A DNA stretch of 15,010 nucleotides from Clostridiaceae bacterium (GTDB lineage Bacteria > Bacillota > Clostridia > Oscillospirales > Acutalibacteraceae): contig CAJGBX010000026.1 in assembly GCA_904501685.1 (NCBI GenBank), forward strand, positions 1 to 15,010, in the 5' to 3' direction. Shown here in pieces: positions 1 to 7,495 of this stretch. The position numbers and the translations under genes were made by a program. The notes beneath the pieces were generated by a model. That model was not told where the DNA came from. It was given only the letters and a program-made list of their open reading frames with translations, and did no database searches. Position 1 is the stretch's first letter; each line of letters opens with the position of its first letter.

Positions 1-1559
1 CCGTAGCGGATGTTTTCCATAACAGTTCCGGTAAAAAGGTGTGTGTCCTGCAAAACCATTGCTATATTCTCACGCAATTTATCACGACTATATTCCCTGA
101 TATCAACACCGTCAATAGTTATCGTGCCTTCGTTAATATCATAAAACCGGTTAAGCAGGTTTGTAACGGTTGTCTTACCTGCTCCAGTAGAGCCAACAAA
201 TGCAATCTTTTGACCCGGCTTGGCATAAAGCGAGATATTTTTCAAAATAACCTTATCGGGATTATAACCAAAGGTGACATCGTGAAGCTCAACATACCCC
301 TTCATACCCTCTGCGGATTTCGCATTTTCCACATCGGGTGTCTCAGGCTCGGAATCAATAATTCCAAACACACGCTCGGCGCCTGCCAAGGCGGCAAAAA
401 CCGTACTAATCTGCATTGAAAGCTGATTAATAGGCATTGAAAACTGTCTTGAATAGTTGGCAAAAACCGTAAGGTCACCGGGTCCGAAGCCGGTAGTGCA
501 CATCAAAACTCCGCCAATACCGACGGTTACTGCATAGCTTATCATACTGATATTATGCATAATCGGTCCCATAACACCGCCAAAAAACTGTGCCTTGAAC
601 TGCTTATCACGCATATCGTCATTAAGCAGCTCAAATTCCTCAACACAGGTATCCTCATGGTTGAAAACCTTAACAACCTTTTGTCCTGTAACAGTTTCCT
701 CAATATATCCGTTAACGGCACCTAATGCTGCCTGCTGACCGGAATAATACTTTCTTGATTTACCACCGATAACCGAAACGGTTTTCATTAAAACAGGAAC
801 AAATACGACGGTTACCAAGGTCAGCCAAATATTTGTTGTAACCATAAATACCAACGTACCGATAAGGCTTACCACACCCGAAACAACCGAGGTCAGTGAA
901 TTATTAAGCATAACATCGATATTATCCACATCATTGGTAAAGCGGCTCATTGTTTCGCCGGTCGGGGTCGAATCAAAATACCTTACCGGAAGTCTTAGAA
1001 GTTTTTCGTAAAGTTCATTACGAAGCCGCTCGGTCGCGTTTTGAGAAACCGAAAGCATAATCCTTGCCTGCAAATAGCTAGAGAGAATGCCTAAAATATA
1101 GACCGCAAACATAATAATAACGGCTGCAAGGACGTAAACCATTACCTCCGGAAAGGAACCTAACGATATTATTTTCTGTAAAACCGGCAGCTCACTTACA
1201 GCAGTAATGGCCTTATCGGCTATTTTTCCGACCGCCGTAAAGGTAATATCGGCGTTTGGCGCCACTGCTAAGGTAATATGGTTAATTATAGGAGCCAACA
1301 TATATGCACCGATAAGCGAGGTTACAGTGCTTAAAAGCATACAAAAAAGTACAAAAACGAGTCTTAGCTTATACTTTGAAACATAAGACCAAAGTCGTTT
1401 GACCGTAGCCGCTGTATTTTTCGGCTTGCCGTGAGGACGAGGTCCTCCGCCTCTGGGTCCTCCGCCTCTGGGACCCGGTCCAAGCATTTGCTTTTTGGCT
1501 CCCTCTGCCATTGTTCTGCTATACTGTCTTTGGAGGTCTTCTAATGTACGTTTAGCCAT
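1..1559 (-). CDS. ABC exporter half-transporter, second subunit of a heterodimer (3' end outside window)
   Basis: This is an ATP-driven membrane exporter subunit with a transmembrane domain followed by a nucleotide-binding domain. I translated it by hand: the frame stays open from ATG at 1559 to the left edge, giving 519 codons. An unusual Gly/Pro/Arg-rich cytoplasmic N-terminus (about residues 26-45) precedes the six-helix membrane domain. The ATPase domain starts near residue 425. Walker A GSTGAGKT lies at about 456-463, and the Q-loop MVLQDTHLF follows. The signature motif, Walker B and H-loop fall outside the window. The ATG overlaps the stop of the upstream subunit by one base (TAATG), and AGGAGG inside that gene serves as ribosome site, so translation is probably coupled. 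The partner has a degenerate ATP site, so this one should carry the canonical Walker B Glu and switch His. Family certain; exported substrate unknown. Confidence 0.93.
   Translation of the reverse strand, partial: MAKRTLEDLQRQYSRTMAEGAKKQMLGPGPRGGGPRGGGPRPHGKPKNTAATVKRLWSYVSKYKLRLVFVLFCMLLSTVTSLIGAYMLAPIINHITLAVAPNADITFTAVGKIADKAITAVSELPVLQKIISLGSFPEVMVYVLAAVIIMFAVYILGILSSYLQARIMLSVSQNATERLRNELYEKLLRLPVRYFDSTPTGETMSRFTNDVDNIDVMLNNSLTSVVSGVVSLIGTLVFMVTTNIWLTLVTVVFVPVLMKTVSVIGGKSRKYYSGQQAALGAVNGYIEETVTGQKVVKVFNHEDTCVEEFELLNDDMRDKQFKAQFFGGVMGPIMHNISMISYAVTVGIGGVLMCTTGFGPGDLTVFANYSRQFSMPINQLSMQISTVFAALAGAERVFGIIDSEPETPDVENAKSAEGMKGYVELHDVTFGYNPDKVILKNISLYAKPGQKIAFVGSTGAGKTTVTNLLNRFYDINEGTITIDGVDIREYSRDKLRENIAMVLQDTHLFTGTVMENIRY
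1443..1472 (-). repeat. Two exact tandem copies of a 15-base unit coding PRGGG-PRGGG
   Basis: The plus strand reads tcctccgcctctggg twice in succession (1443-1457 and 1458-1472). On the coding strand this gives residues about 30-39 of the second ABC subunit, within a longer Gly/Pro/Arg-rich N-terminal segment. The unit length is a multiple of three, so gain or loss of a copy would keep the frame. Confidence 0.85.
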
Positions 1560-3292
1560 TATTTTTCCTCCTTTTCCATTTGAGAATAATAAATCTCTTG
1601 GTATTCACGGTTGTTCTTCAAAAGCTCTTGATGAGTACCGACACCTGTGATTTTGCCGTCATCCATAACAATTATTTTTTCGGCATCTATAACCGAGGAA
1701 ATACGCTGAGCAATAATTATTTTAGTAGCATTTGGAATATCCTCACGCAAAGCACGTCTGATACCTGCCTCGGTAGCAGTGTCAACCGCACTTGTAGAGT
1801 CATCAAATATCAAAATCTTAGGTTTTTTAAGAAGTGCCCGAGCGATACAAAGTCTCTGCTTTTGTCCGCCCGAAACGTTAGACCCTCCCTGACCCAAATC
1901 ACTATTGTAGCCCTTAGTAAAGCCCTCGATAAACTTATCGGCCTGAGCACTTGAGGCCGCCGCTGCAATTTCCTCTTCAGTGGCATTTTCATTACCCCAA
2001 CGAAGATTTTCCAGAATAGTACCGCTAAACAGAACGTTCTTCTGCAGCACCATACTTACACCCTCACGAAGATTGTGAAGCGAATAGTCCTTAACGTTTA
2101 TACCGTCAACCAAAACCTCGCCCTTGTCAACATCATAAAGTCTCGGAATCATTGAAACAAGAGTTGTTTTACCGCAACCGGTTGAGCCTATGACACCGAC
2201 TGTGCTGCCGGCATCTATAGTCAGGTTAACATCATTCAACACCGTTTCCTCACTGTTTTTATAGTATCTGAACGAAACATTTCTAAACTCTATTTTACCG
2301 CTTGTAACCTCTAACTGAGGATTTGCGGCATTGATATCAGTAATATCAATTTCTTCATTCAAGACCTCTTTTATACGACGAGCAGATGCCATAGCTCTTG
2401 CCGAGGTCATAAGTAAAAATGTAATCATTGTAATAGACATCAAAATTTGGGTAACGTAGGTTAAAAATGCCGAAAGGTCACCTATATCCATACCGCTTCT
2501 GATTACGGCGTCCGAGCCGAACCACAAAACAGCTAAGGTTGTAAGATTCATACATACGGTTGTTACCGGATGCATAAAAATCATAATTTTCATTGCCTTC
2601 ATACCTGATTCCTTCAGGTCACTGTTGGCGGTTCTGAAGTTATCGTTTTCGTGGTCCTCACGAACAAAGGATTTTACCACACGAATGTTGGTAACACCCT
2701 CCTGAACGGTGGAATTAAGCTTATCAATCTTAACCTGCATTTTGGTAAACCGCTTAAAGCCTAAAAAAATCAAACCGAAAATGCCGATTAGCATCAAGGG
2801 TATGGTAACTGCCAAAATTACCGAAAGACTGGGTCTTAAGGCGATTGCCATTACAACTCCGCCAATCATCATACCGGGCGACCGCAACGCCATTCGCAAA
2901 AGCATATTTACAAAATTTTGCATTTGAGTAACATCATTTGTAAGGCGTGTTACGAGCGAGCCGGTAGAAAACTTATCAATATTTTTAGAGGAAAATTCCT
3001 GAACCTTACCGTAAACATCAGAGCGCAAATCAGCCGCAAAGTTTATCGAAGCCTTTGCGCCGAAATAAGCACCTCCGACACCACCTGCCATCATAAACAA
3101 TGCAATCAGAATCATACCGACCGCTGTAGCCACACTCTTTGTAATGGTCAAGGTTCCTTGCTCACCTGAGTTGATAACGGTTGATAGCATAAACGGCATT
3201 AAAACCTCGCCTATAACCTCAACTATCATACATAAAGGACCTATTATAAAATACGGTAAATAAGGCTTTACATATTTAAACCAAACTTTCAT
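1559..3292 (-). CDS. ABC exporter half-transporter with degenerate ATPase site (TM287/BmrC-like)
   Basis: This 577-residue exporter subunit has a six-helix membrane domain (about 1-310) and a nucleotide-binding domain (about 330-577). Visible motifs are the aromatic A-loop near Y343, Walker A GSTGCGKT (369-376), Q-loop Q417, signature VSGGQ (473-477), Walker B ILIFD (493-497) and D-loop SAVD (501-504). The residue after Walker B is Asp498 rather than the catalytic Glu, and the switch His is Gln529 (IIIAQR). In known heterodimeric exporters (TM287/TM288, BmrC/BmrD) this pattern marks the non-hydrolysing half, so I infer that it pairs with the next gene. The ATG overlaps the MarR stop as ATGA, and AGGAG sits within the MarR 3' end. 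The gene is therefore in the same operon as the regulator. The substrate cannot be read from the sequence; drugs or lipids are typical. Confidence 0.95.
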   Translation of the reverse strand: MKVWFKYVKPYLPYFIIGPLCMIVEVIGEVLMPFMLSTVINSGEQGTLTITKSVATAVGMILIALFMMAGGVGGAYFGAKASINFAADLRSDVYGKVQEFSSKNIDKFSTGSLVTRLTNDVTQMQNFVNMLLRMALRSPGMMIGGVVMAIALRPSLSVILAVTIPLMLIGIFGLIFLGFKRFTKMQVKIDKLNSTVQEGVTNIRVVKSFVREDHENDNFRTANSDLKESGMKAMKIMIFMHPVTTVCMNLTTLAVLWFGSDAVIRSGMDIGDLSAFLTYVTQILMSITMITFLLMTSARAMASARRIKEVLNEEIDITDINAANPQLEVTSGKIEFRNVSFRYYKNSEETVLNDVNLTIDAGSTVGVIGSTGCGKTTLVSMIPRLYDVDKGEVLVDGINVKDYSLHNLREGVSMVLQKNVLFSGTILENLRWGNENATEEEIAAAASSAQADKFIEGFTKGYNSDLGQGGSNVSGGQKQRLCIARALLKKPKILIFDDSTSAVDTATEAGIRRALREDIPNATKIIIAQRISSVIDAEKIIVMDDGKITGVGTHQELLKNNREYQEIYYSQMEKEEK

Positions 3293-3750
3293 TTCATACT
3301 CCTTTCAGCTGCCGTGCGTAAATTCTCATTCATTTTTTCAAGACACTGAGCCAGAACATTCATATTATTCTCATCAATACCCTCGAACATAGCATAATCA
3401 ATTTCTGAAAACAGTATATGCGTTTGGTTAATGACATTTTGACCCTTTTCTGTAATTCTTATATTATTTTTTCGACAATCGGTATCACAGGCAGTTCTTA
3501 CTATAAATTCCCCTGCCTCCAGCTTTTTCAATGTAGTTGCCACCGCCGCAGGACTTATTTCAAAATGGTCGGCAATTGACCGCTGAGTAGCATCCTCGTG
3601 ACGTGAAATATACATAAGAGTAATATGCTGACTGCGGTGAATACCAAATCTCTCAGCAGCCTGTCGTTCAAAAAGCCTGCGATGAATTCGGTCATTACGT
3701 CGAAATAATTCAACCGAACGTTTCAAATTTTCATCATATGTTTTTCCCAA
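3289..3750 (-). CDS. MarR-family transcriptional regulator of the ABC exporter operon
   Basis: This is a 153-residue winged helix-turn-helix DNA-binding protein of usual MarR length. Helices at about 10-50 and 105-150 would form the dimer interface. The HTH spans about 55-80, with recognition helix ISPAAVATTLKKLEAG, and the wing at 84-101 contains the family D-x-R motif (D91, R93) followed by IRIT. The start is TTG at 3750. It is supported by GAGGTGA at 3755-3761, four bases upstream, and no in-frame ATG occurs before residue 46. The gene is first in an operon with two ABC exporter subunits and overlaps the first by four bases. MarR proteins next to exporters usually repress their own operon and release DNA when a ligand binds. 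The inverted repeat at 3781-3811 is the likely operator. The cysteines at 88 and 92, at the wing, could be redox-sensitive, but that is speculative. Confidence 0.92.
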   Translation of the reverse strand: MGKTYDENLKRSVELFRRNDRIHRRLFERQAAERFGIHRSQHITLMYISRHEDATQRSIADHFEISPAAVATTLKKLEAGEFIVRTACDTDCRKNNIRITEKGQNVINQTHILFSEIDYAMFEGIDENNMNVLAQCLEKMNENLRTAAERSMK

Positions 3751-3780
3751 ATTATCACCTCAAAAGCAAAATAAAAAAAC

Positions 3781-3811
3781 AGTTAACGCGTTTATTATTT
3801 ACACGTTAACT
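3781..3811. promoter_or_regulatory. Probable MarR operator: inverted repeat AGTTAACGCG-N11-CACGTTAACT
   Basis: The arms at 3781-3790 and 3802-3811 match at 9 of 10 positions, and the outer eight are perfect (AGTTAACG/CGTTAACT). The GTTAAC cores are 21 bases apart centre to centre, about two helical turns, so both face the same side of the helix. The element directly follows the -10 box of the marR promoter and covers the predicted transcription start. Binding there would block initiation. It is not a terminator, because no T-run follows and the A/T-rich loop is long. Confidence 0.72.
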
Positions 3812-3839
3812 ATTTTATCACAATCTATATATATGTCAA
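3812..3839 (-). promoter_or_regulatory. Promoter of the marR-ABC-ABC operon
   Basis: On the minus strand there is a perfect -35 TTGACA (3834-3839), a 16-base spacer, and a -10 TAAAAT (3812-3817) matching five of six consensus bases. The predicted start lies near 3805, inside the inverted-repeat operator, which leaves a 5' leader of about 55 bases before the TTG start of the regulator. Confidence 0.78.
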
Positions 3840-3859
3840 TAGCAATTATATAACAAACT

Positions 3860-4510
3860 TTAAATTTCACCTAAAATTTCGCTAAAAAGCGACCACGGAT
3901 AAGCATTATCCGGTAAAGCTTTATATTCCTGCCGCTTTCCGCTTAAAACAAACCCAATTTTATGTGAAAACAGAGCAACCTGACCGTTATTGGACGAGCC
4001 GTATTTTCGGTCACCTGATACAGGATGCTTACGGCTGGCAAATTGCACCCTTATTTGATGCGTGCGACCTGTATGCAGCGTAATTTTAACAAGTGACAAA
4101 GTACCGTTTTCAGCCTCAGCCACACCCAATCTCACAAATTCAAGACTCGCTTTTTTGACACCCTTACGCTCACGCTTTACGACGTAGGTTTTGCTCCTGT
4201 TACGGTCATAAAACAGTAAATCCGAAAGAAAACCGCACTCACCGGTATCACCCTCAACCACTGCCAAATATTCCTTGGTAAAGGTTTTCTCTGTAATTCC
4301 GCGTGACAGCTCGGCAGCAGCTTTTGGTGTATTCGCAAACACCATTACGCCCGAAACCTCACGGTCAAGCCGATGAACCGTTAGCGGTTTAATCTCGCCT
4401 GCTGCCAACAATGTTGGCATACCGTCAACACCGTCCTCCGACAGAACCCCTGACGGCTTAACACAAACGGTGTAATCTTTTGTTTTTTCTAAAATTTTAA
4501 CTGTTTTCAT
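3860..4510 (-). CDS. RluA-family RNA pseudouridine synthase, short form without S4 domain
   Basis: This enzyme isomerises uridine to pseudouridine in rRNA or tRNA. The 216 residues hold a single catalytic domain. The RluA motif HRLDREVSGVMVFA is at 46-59 with catalytic Asp49. The conserved K-x-Y (K79, Y81) and the LHTGRTHQIRVQFA segment (about 142-155) follow, and then HPVSGDRKYG. At 216 residues it lacks the N-terminal S4 RNA-binding domain of RluC and RluD (about 300 residues) and resembles RluA/TruC-size members, so its target position cannot be assigned. ATG at 4510 has AAGGGA five to ten bases upstream. A strong terminator ends only ten bases before this ATG, so expression must come from read-through or from a promoter inside the preceding gene. 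No terminator is evident after its stop. Confidence 0.9.
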   Translation of the reverse strand: MKTVKILEKTKDYTVCVKPSGVLSEDGVDGMPTLLAAGEIKPLTVHRLDREVSGVMVFANTPKAAAELSRGITEKTFTKEYLAVVEGDTGECGFLSDLLFYDRNRSKTYVVKRERKGVKKASLEFVRLGVAEAENGTLSLVKITLHTGRTHQIRVQFASRKHPVSGDRKYGSSNNGQVALFSHKIGFVLSGKRQEYKALPDNAYPWSLFSEILGEI

Positions 4511-4520
4511 AAATTCCCTT

Positions 4521-4547
4521 AAAAAAGCCCGAGAAAATCTCGGGCTT
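4521..4547 (-). terminator. Intrinsic terminator after the CNNM/CorC gene
   Basis: The stem AAGCCCGAGA/TCTCGGGCTT (4538-4547 with 4525-4534) pairs perfectly over ten bases around a three-base loop. It is followed on the minus strand by TTTT, or six T counting the stem end. It begins five bases after the stop of the upstream gene. The T-run ends only ten bases from the ATG of the next gene, leaving no room for a separate promoter. Confidence 0.9.
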
Positions 4548-4551
4548 GATT

Positions 4552-5823
4552 TTAATCTTCAATATCCTCTTCAGTCGGTTCTGCAACCGTAACCGAAATT
4601 TCCAAAACACGTCGTTCGGCAACCTTGGTAACCTTAACCAAAAGCTTATCGTAGCTGAACTCGTCACCCTCCTCGGCAATTTTACCGAGCTGCTCCAAAA
4701 CCCAACCGCCGACCGAAACCGATTCGGACTCTTCGTTATCATCAAGCTCAAAATACTCAATCATTTTATCAAGCTGAGCACTGCAAAGAACAGTTACTGT
4801 GCCATCAGGATTTTTGACGATTTCATCAACGACCTCGTCATACTCATCCCAAATTTCACCTACAAGCTCCTCTAAAATATCCTCCATAGTGACAATACCG
4901 GTAGTACCGCCGTACTCATCCGATATAACCGCCATATGAGTCTTTTTAGACTGCATTAGCTTAAGTAGTTTAATTATAGGCATCTGTTTTGCGACAAAAA
5001 CGGTAGGCTTTATTATCGACCTGATAGTCTTCTTGCCCGACTGCATCAGCTTATTAAAATCACGTATATGGATTACACCCGAAATACTGTCAACCGATTC
5101 ATCATATACGGGCAATCTTGAAAAGCCTGACTCCTCAAAAGCCTTAGCAATATCCTCTAAGCTATCTGCTTTATCTACCGCAATCATATCAACACGCGGA
5201 GTTAAAATATCACCAACCGGACACTCACTGAATGAAATTGCGGAACGGATAAGGTCACTTTCCTCTTCATCAATACCGCCGCCTTCTTCAGCCTCTTCAA
5301 CAATATTAATCAGCTCATCACCGGTAATGGTATCCTTATTATCAAGACGGAAAACCTTTTTAAGCATCTTTTTCCAAACCACGAAAAAGGCAACAAGCGG
5401 AGTGAATAAAAACATTAAAAACTTCAAAAAGCCGGCTGCAAACATCGCAAAGCTTTCAGGTTTTTCCTTAGCAATACTCTTCGGCGAAATTTCACCGAAA
5501 ATAAGTACAACCACCGTCATAACGACTGTTGAAATCGTTGAGCCCAAGCTCTCGTTTCGCAACAAATCAATAAAAAGCACAGTTGCAATTGAGGTTGAAG
5601 CAATATTCACAATATTATTACCGATAAGCACTGTTGACAAAAATTTATCGTAATTTTCAGTTAGCGAATATGCTCTCGCGGCACTTTTAATGCCATCATC
5701 AGCCATCATCTTAAGACGGATTTTGTTTAATGAAGTAAAAGCTGTTTCGGAAGCTGAGAAAAATGCCGAAAAGGCAATCAAAATCACCAAAAGTAATAAT
5801 TTCAGCCAAATGTCCGTATCCAA
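4552..5823 (-). CDS. CNNM/CorC (HlyC) family membrane protein with CBS pair, probable Mg2+/cation exporter
   Basis: This 423-residue inner-membrane protein has three parts. The first is a DUF21/CNNM membrane domain (about 1-175) with SASETAF (23-29), GNNIVN (68-73) and GEISPK (110-115), motifs of the cation site in this family. The second is a tandem CBS pair (about 195-325; ILTPRVDM and EYGGTTGIVTMEDILEE are typical). The third is an acidic CorC_HlyC domain ending in EPTEEDIED. Relatives such as staphylococcal MpfA and archaeal/bacterial CorC transport Mg2+ outward, with CBS domains sensing Mg-ATP. A haemolysin role, often stated in databases, is not supported. The start is TTG at 5823, with AGGGGG nine bases upstream (5833-5838); the next in-frame Met is at 39, inside the domain. 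It is a single-gene unit with its own promoter and terminator. Cation specificity is inferred from the family. Confidence 0.92.
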   Translation of the reverse strand: MDTDIWLKLLLLVILIAFSAFFSASETAFTSLNKIRLKMMADDGIKSAARAYSLTENYDKFLSTVLIGNNIVNIASTSIATVLFIDLLRNESLGSTISTVVMTVVVLIFGEISPKSIAKEKPESFAMFAAGFLKFLMFLFTPLVAFFVVWKKMLKKVFRLDNKDTITGDELINIVEEAEEGGGIDEEESDLIRSAISFSECPVGDILTPRVDMIAVDKADSLEDIAKAFEESGFSRLPVYDESVDSISGVIHIRDFNKLMQSGKKTIRSIIKPTVFVAKQMPIIKLLKLMQSKKTHMAVISDEYGGTTGIVTMEDILEELVGEIWDEYDEVVDEIVKNPDGTVTVLCSAQLDKMIEYFELDDNEESESVSVGGWVLEQLGKIAEEGDEFSYDKLLVKVTKVAERRVLEISVTVAEPTEEDIED

Positions 5824-5873
5824 GAAAAAATTCCCCCTAAAGTAAAAATATTTTTATAATTAAATACACAACA

Positions 5874-5902
5874 ATGATACCATAATATGTAAATGTTTGC
5901 AA
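5874..5902 (-). promoter_or_regulatory. Promoter of the CNNM/CorC gene
   Basis: The minus strand has -35 TTGCAA (5897-5902, four of six consensus bases), a 17-base spacer, and -10 TATCAT (5874-5879, five of six). The predicted start near 5867 gives a leader of about 45 bases, A/T-rich and without a visible riboswitch. In particular it is too short for an M-box type magnesium riboswitch. Confidence 0.6.
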
Positions 5903-5927
5903 GTGAGTTTTAGATTAAATGTATATT

Positions 5928-5977
5928 AAAAACGCATCAAGCAAAAGCCTTGCTTGACAAAAGGTCAAACAAGGCTT
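5928..5977 (-). terminator. Terminator region after guaB with two overlapping hairpins
   Basis: The larger stem pairs 5964-5977 with 5945-5958 over 14 positions, including one G-U pair, around a five-base loop, and is followed by a short TTTTGC. A second, mutually exclusive stem pairs 5950-5957 with 5937-5944 (TCAAGCAA/TTGCTTGA, perfect) and is followed by TGCGTTTTT (5928-5936). The region begins 13 bases after the guaB stop. Termination is likely, though neither T-run is ideal. Confidence 0.68.
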
Positions 5978-5989
5978 AAATGAAGTAAA

Positions 5990-7495
5990 CTATTTAATTG
6001 CAGTGCTCTTTTCCTTTTGGATAACGTCGTGGGCACCACCCTCAACAATACTTGTTGCGGATACCAAGGTAAGCTTGGCCTTCTGTTGCAATTCAGGGAT
6101 GCTCAACGCACCGCAGTTACACATTGTAGACTTAACCTTGCTTAAGGACAAAGCGACATTGTCCTTCAATTTACCGGCATAAGGTACATAAGAGTCAACA
6201 CCCTCTTCAAATGACAGCTTCTTGTCACCGCCAAGGTCGTATCTCTGCCAGTTTCTTGCCCTGTTAGAGCCCTCGCCCCAGTATTCTTTAAAATAGTTGC
6301 CGCCGATGTTAACCTTATTGGTCGGGCTTTCATCAAAGCGGGCGAAATAACGTCCAAGCATAATAAAGTCAGCACCCATAGCCAAAGCCAAGGTCATATG
6401 ATGGTCATAAACAATACCGCCATCGGAGCAAACCGGAACATACACACCGGTCTCTTCAAAATACTTGTCACGAGCCTCGCAAACCTCAATCAAAGCGGTT
6501 GCCTGACCGCGACCGATACCCTTAGTTTCACGTGTGATACAGATAGAACCGCCGCCGATACCAACCTTAATAAAGTCAGCACCTGCGTCTGCCAAGAATC
6601 TGAAGCCGTCAGCGTCAACAACGTTGCCTGCACCAACCTTAACGGTGTCACCGTATTTTGCACGAATCCAATCAATGGTCAGCTTCTGCCATTCTGAGAA
6701 GCCCTCCGATGAATCGATACAAAGCACATCAGCACCGGCCTCAACCAAGGCAGGAACGCGCTCTGCATAATCACGGGTATTAATACCTGCGCCGACAACA
6801 TAACGCTTAGAAGCATCAAGCAGTTCATTGGGGTTACGCTTATGAGTATCATAGTCCTTACGGAAAACCATATAGCAAAGCTTACCGTCCTCACTGATAA
6901 TCGGCAAGGAATTAAGCTTGTTATCCCAAATAATATCATTAGCTTCCTTAAGGCTTGTACCTTCTTTTGCCCAAACAAGCTTTTCAAACGGAGTCATAAA
7001 TGAGCTAACAGGAGTGCTGGGCTCCATACGGCTGACACGGTAGTCACGACCGGTAACAATGCCCAAAAGCTTACCGTCAGAAGTACCGTCCTCAGTAACA
7101 GCTACCGTAGAATGACCGGTCTTTTCCTTTAAGGCAATAATATCAGCCAAAGTAGCGTCGGGACGGATGTTAGAATCGCTCTTAACAAAACCGGCTTTAT
7201 GATTTTTGGCTCTGGCTACCATTGCAGCCTCATCCTCAATGGACTGAGAACCGTATATAAAGGAAACGCCGCCCTCGGTTGCCAAAGCAATAGCCAAGCG
7301 GTCACCCGAAACCGACTGCATAATTGCAGATACAAGCGGAATGTTCATAGTTATTGCCGATTCTTCACCCTTTTTGAACTTTACAAGCGGTGTCTTAAGG
7401 CTTACATTAGCCGGAACACATTCGCTGGAGGAGTATCCGGGAATAAGCAGATACTCATTAAAAGTATGTGAAGGTTCATTGATAAAAGTAGCCAT
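5990..7495 (-). CDS. guaB: Inosine-5'-monophosphate dehydrogenase, Tritrichomonas-like subfamily
   Basis: This enzyme oxidises IMP to XMP with NAD+, the committed step of guanine nucleotide synthesis, as a cytosolic tetramer. The 501 residues form a TIM barrel interrupted by a CBS pair (about 103-220). The catalytic loop GIGGGSICITR carries Cys319. Asp261 is the expected NAD-site residue, CSDGG holds Asp358, and the mobile flap carries Arg418-Tyr419 (WQRYDLGG), which activates water. From memory, these numbers equal those of the T. foetus enzyme, and long stretches around the flap look the same. The usual bacterial loop is GIGPGSICTTR, so this is a divergent branch. ATG at 7495 has GGAGG seven bases upstream. 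The gene has its own strong promoter and terminator region. No guanine-responsive leader is visible. Identity very sure. Confidence 0.97.
   Translation of the reverse strand: MATFINEPSHTFNEYLLIPGYSSSECVPANVSLKTPLVKFKKGEESAITMNIPLVSAIMQSVSGDRLAIALATEGGVSFIYGSQSIEDEAAMVARAKNHKAGFVKSDSNIRPDATLADIIALKEKTGHSTVAVTEDGTSDGKLLGIVTGRDYRVSRMEPSTPVSSFMTPFEKLVWAKEGTSLKEANDIIWDNKLNSLPIISEDGKLCYMVFRKDYDTHKRNPNELLDASKRYVVGAGINTRDYAERVPALVEAGADVLCIDSSEGFSEWQKLTIDWIRAKYGDTVKVGAGNVVDADGFRFLADAGADFIKVGIGGGSICITRETKGIGRGQATALIEVCEARDKYFEETGVYVPVCSDGGIVYDHHMTLALAMGADFIMLGRYFARFDESPTNKVNIGGNYFKEYWGEGSNRARNWQRYDLGGDKKLSFEEGVDSYVPYAGKLKDNVALSLSKVKSTMCNCGALSIPELQQKAKLTLVSATSIVEGGAHDVIQKEKSTAIK

Noticed and set aside
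39..419. Plus-strand open frame of about 126 codons at the left edge
   Set aside because: It lies antisense to the second ABC subunit, which reads without a break through Walker A and the Q-loop in this region.
709..718. Palindrome ccgttaacgg as a possible second MarR site
   Set aside because: It lies inside the ABC coding sequence (codons for Ala-Val-Asn-Gly), lacks the paired arm 21 bases away and is not near a promoter, so it is probably chance.
5033..5653. Plus-strand open frame of about 206 codons
   Set aside because: It runs antisense to the CNNM/CorC gene, whose conserved motifs are all on the minus strand. The product is low-complexity and Ser/Ile-rich with no recognisable domain, and no ribosome site stands out.
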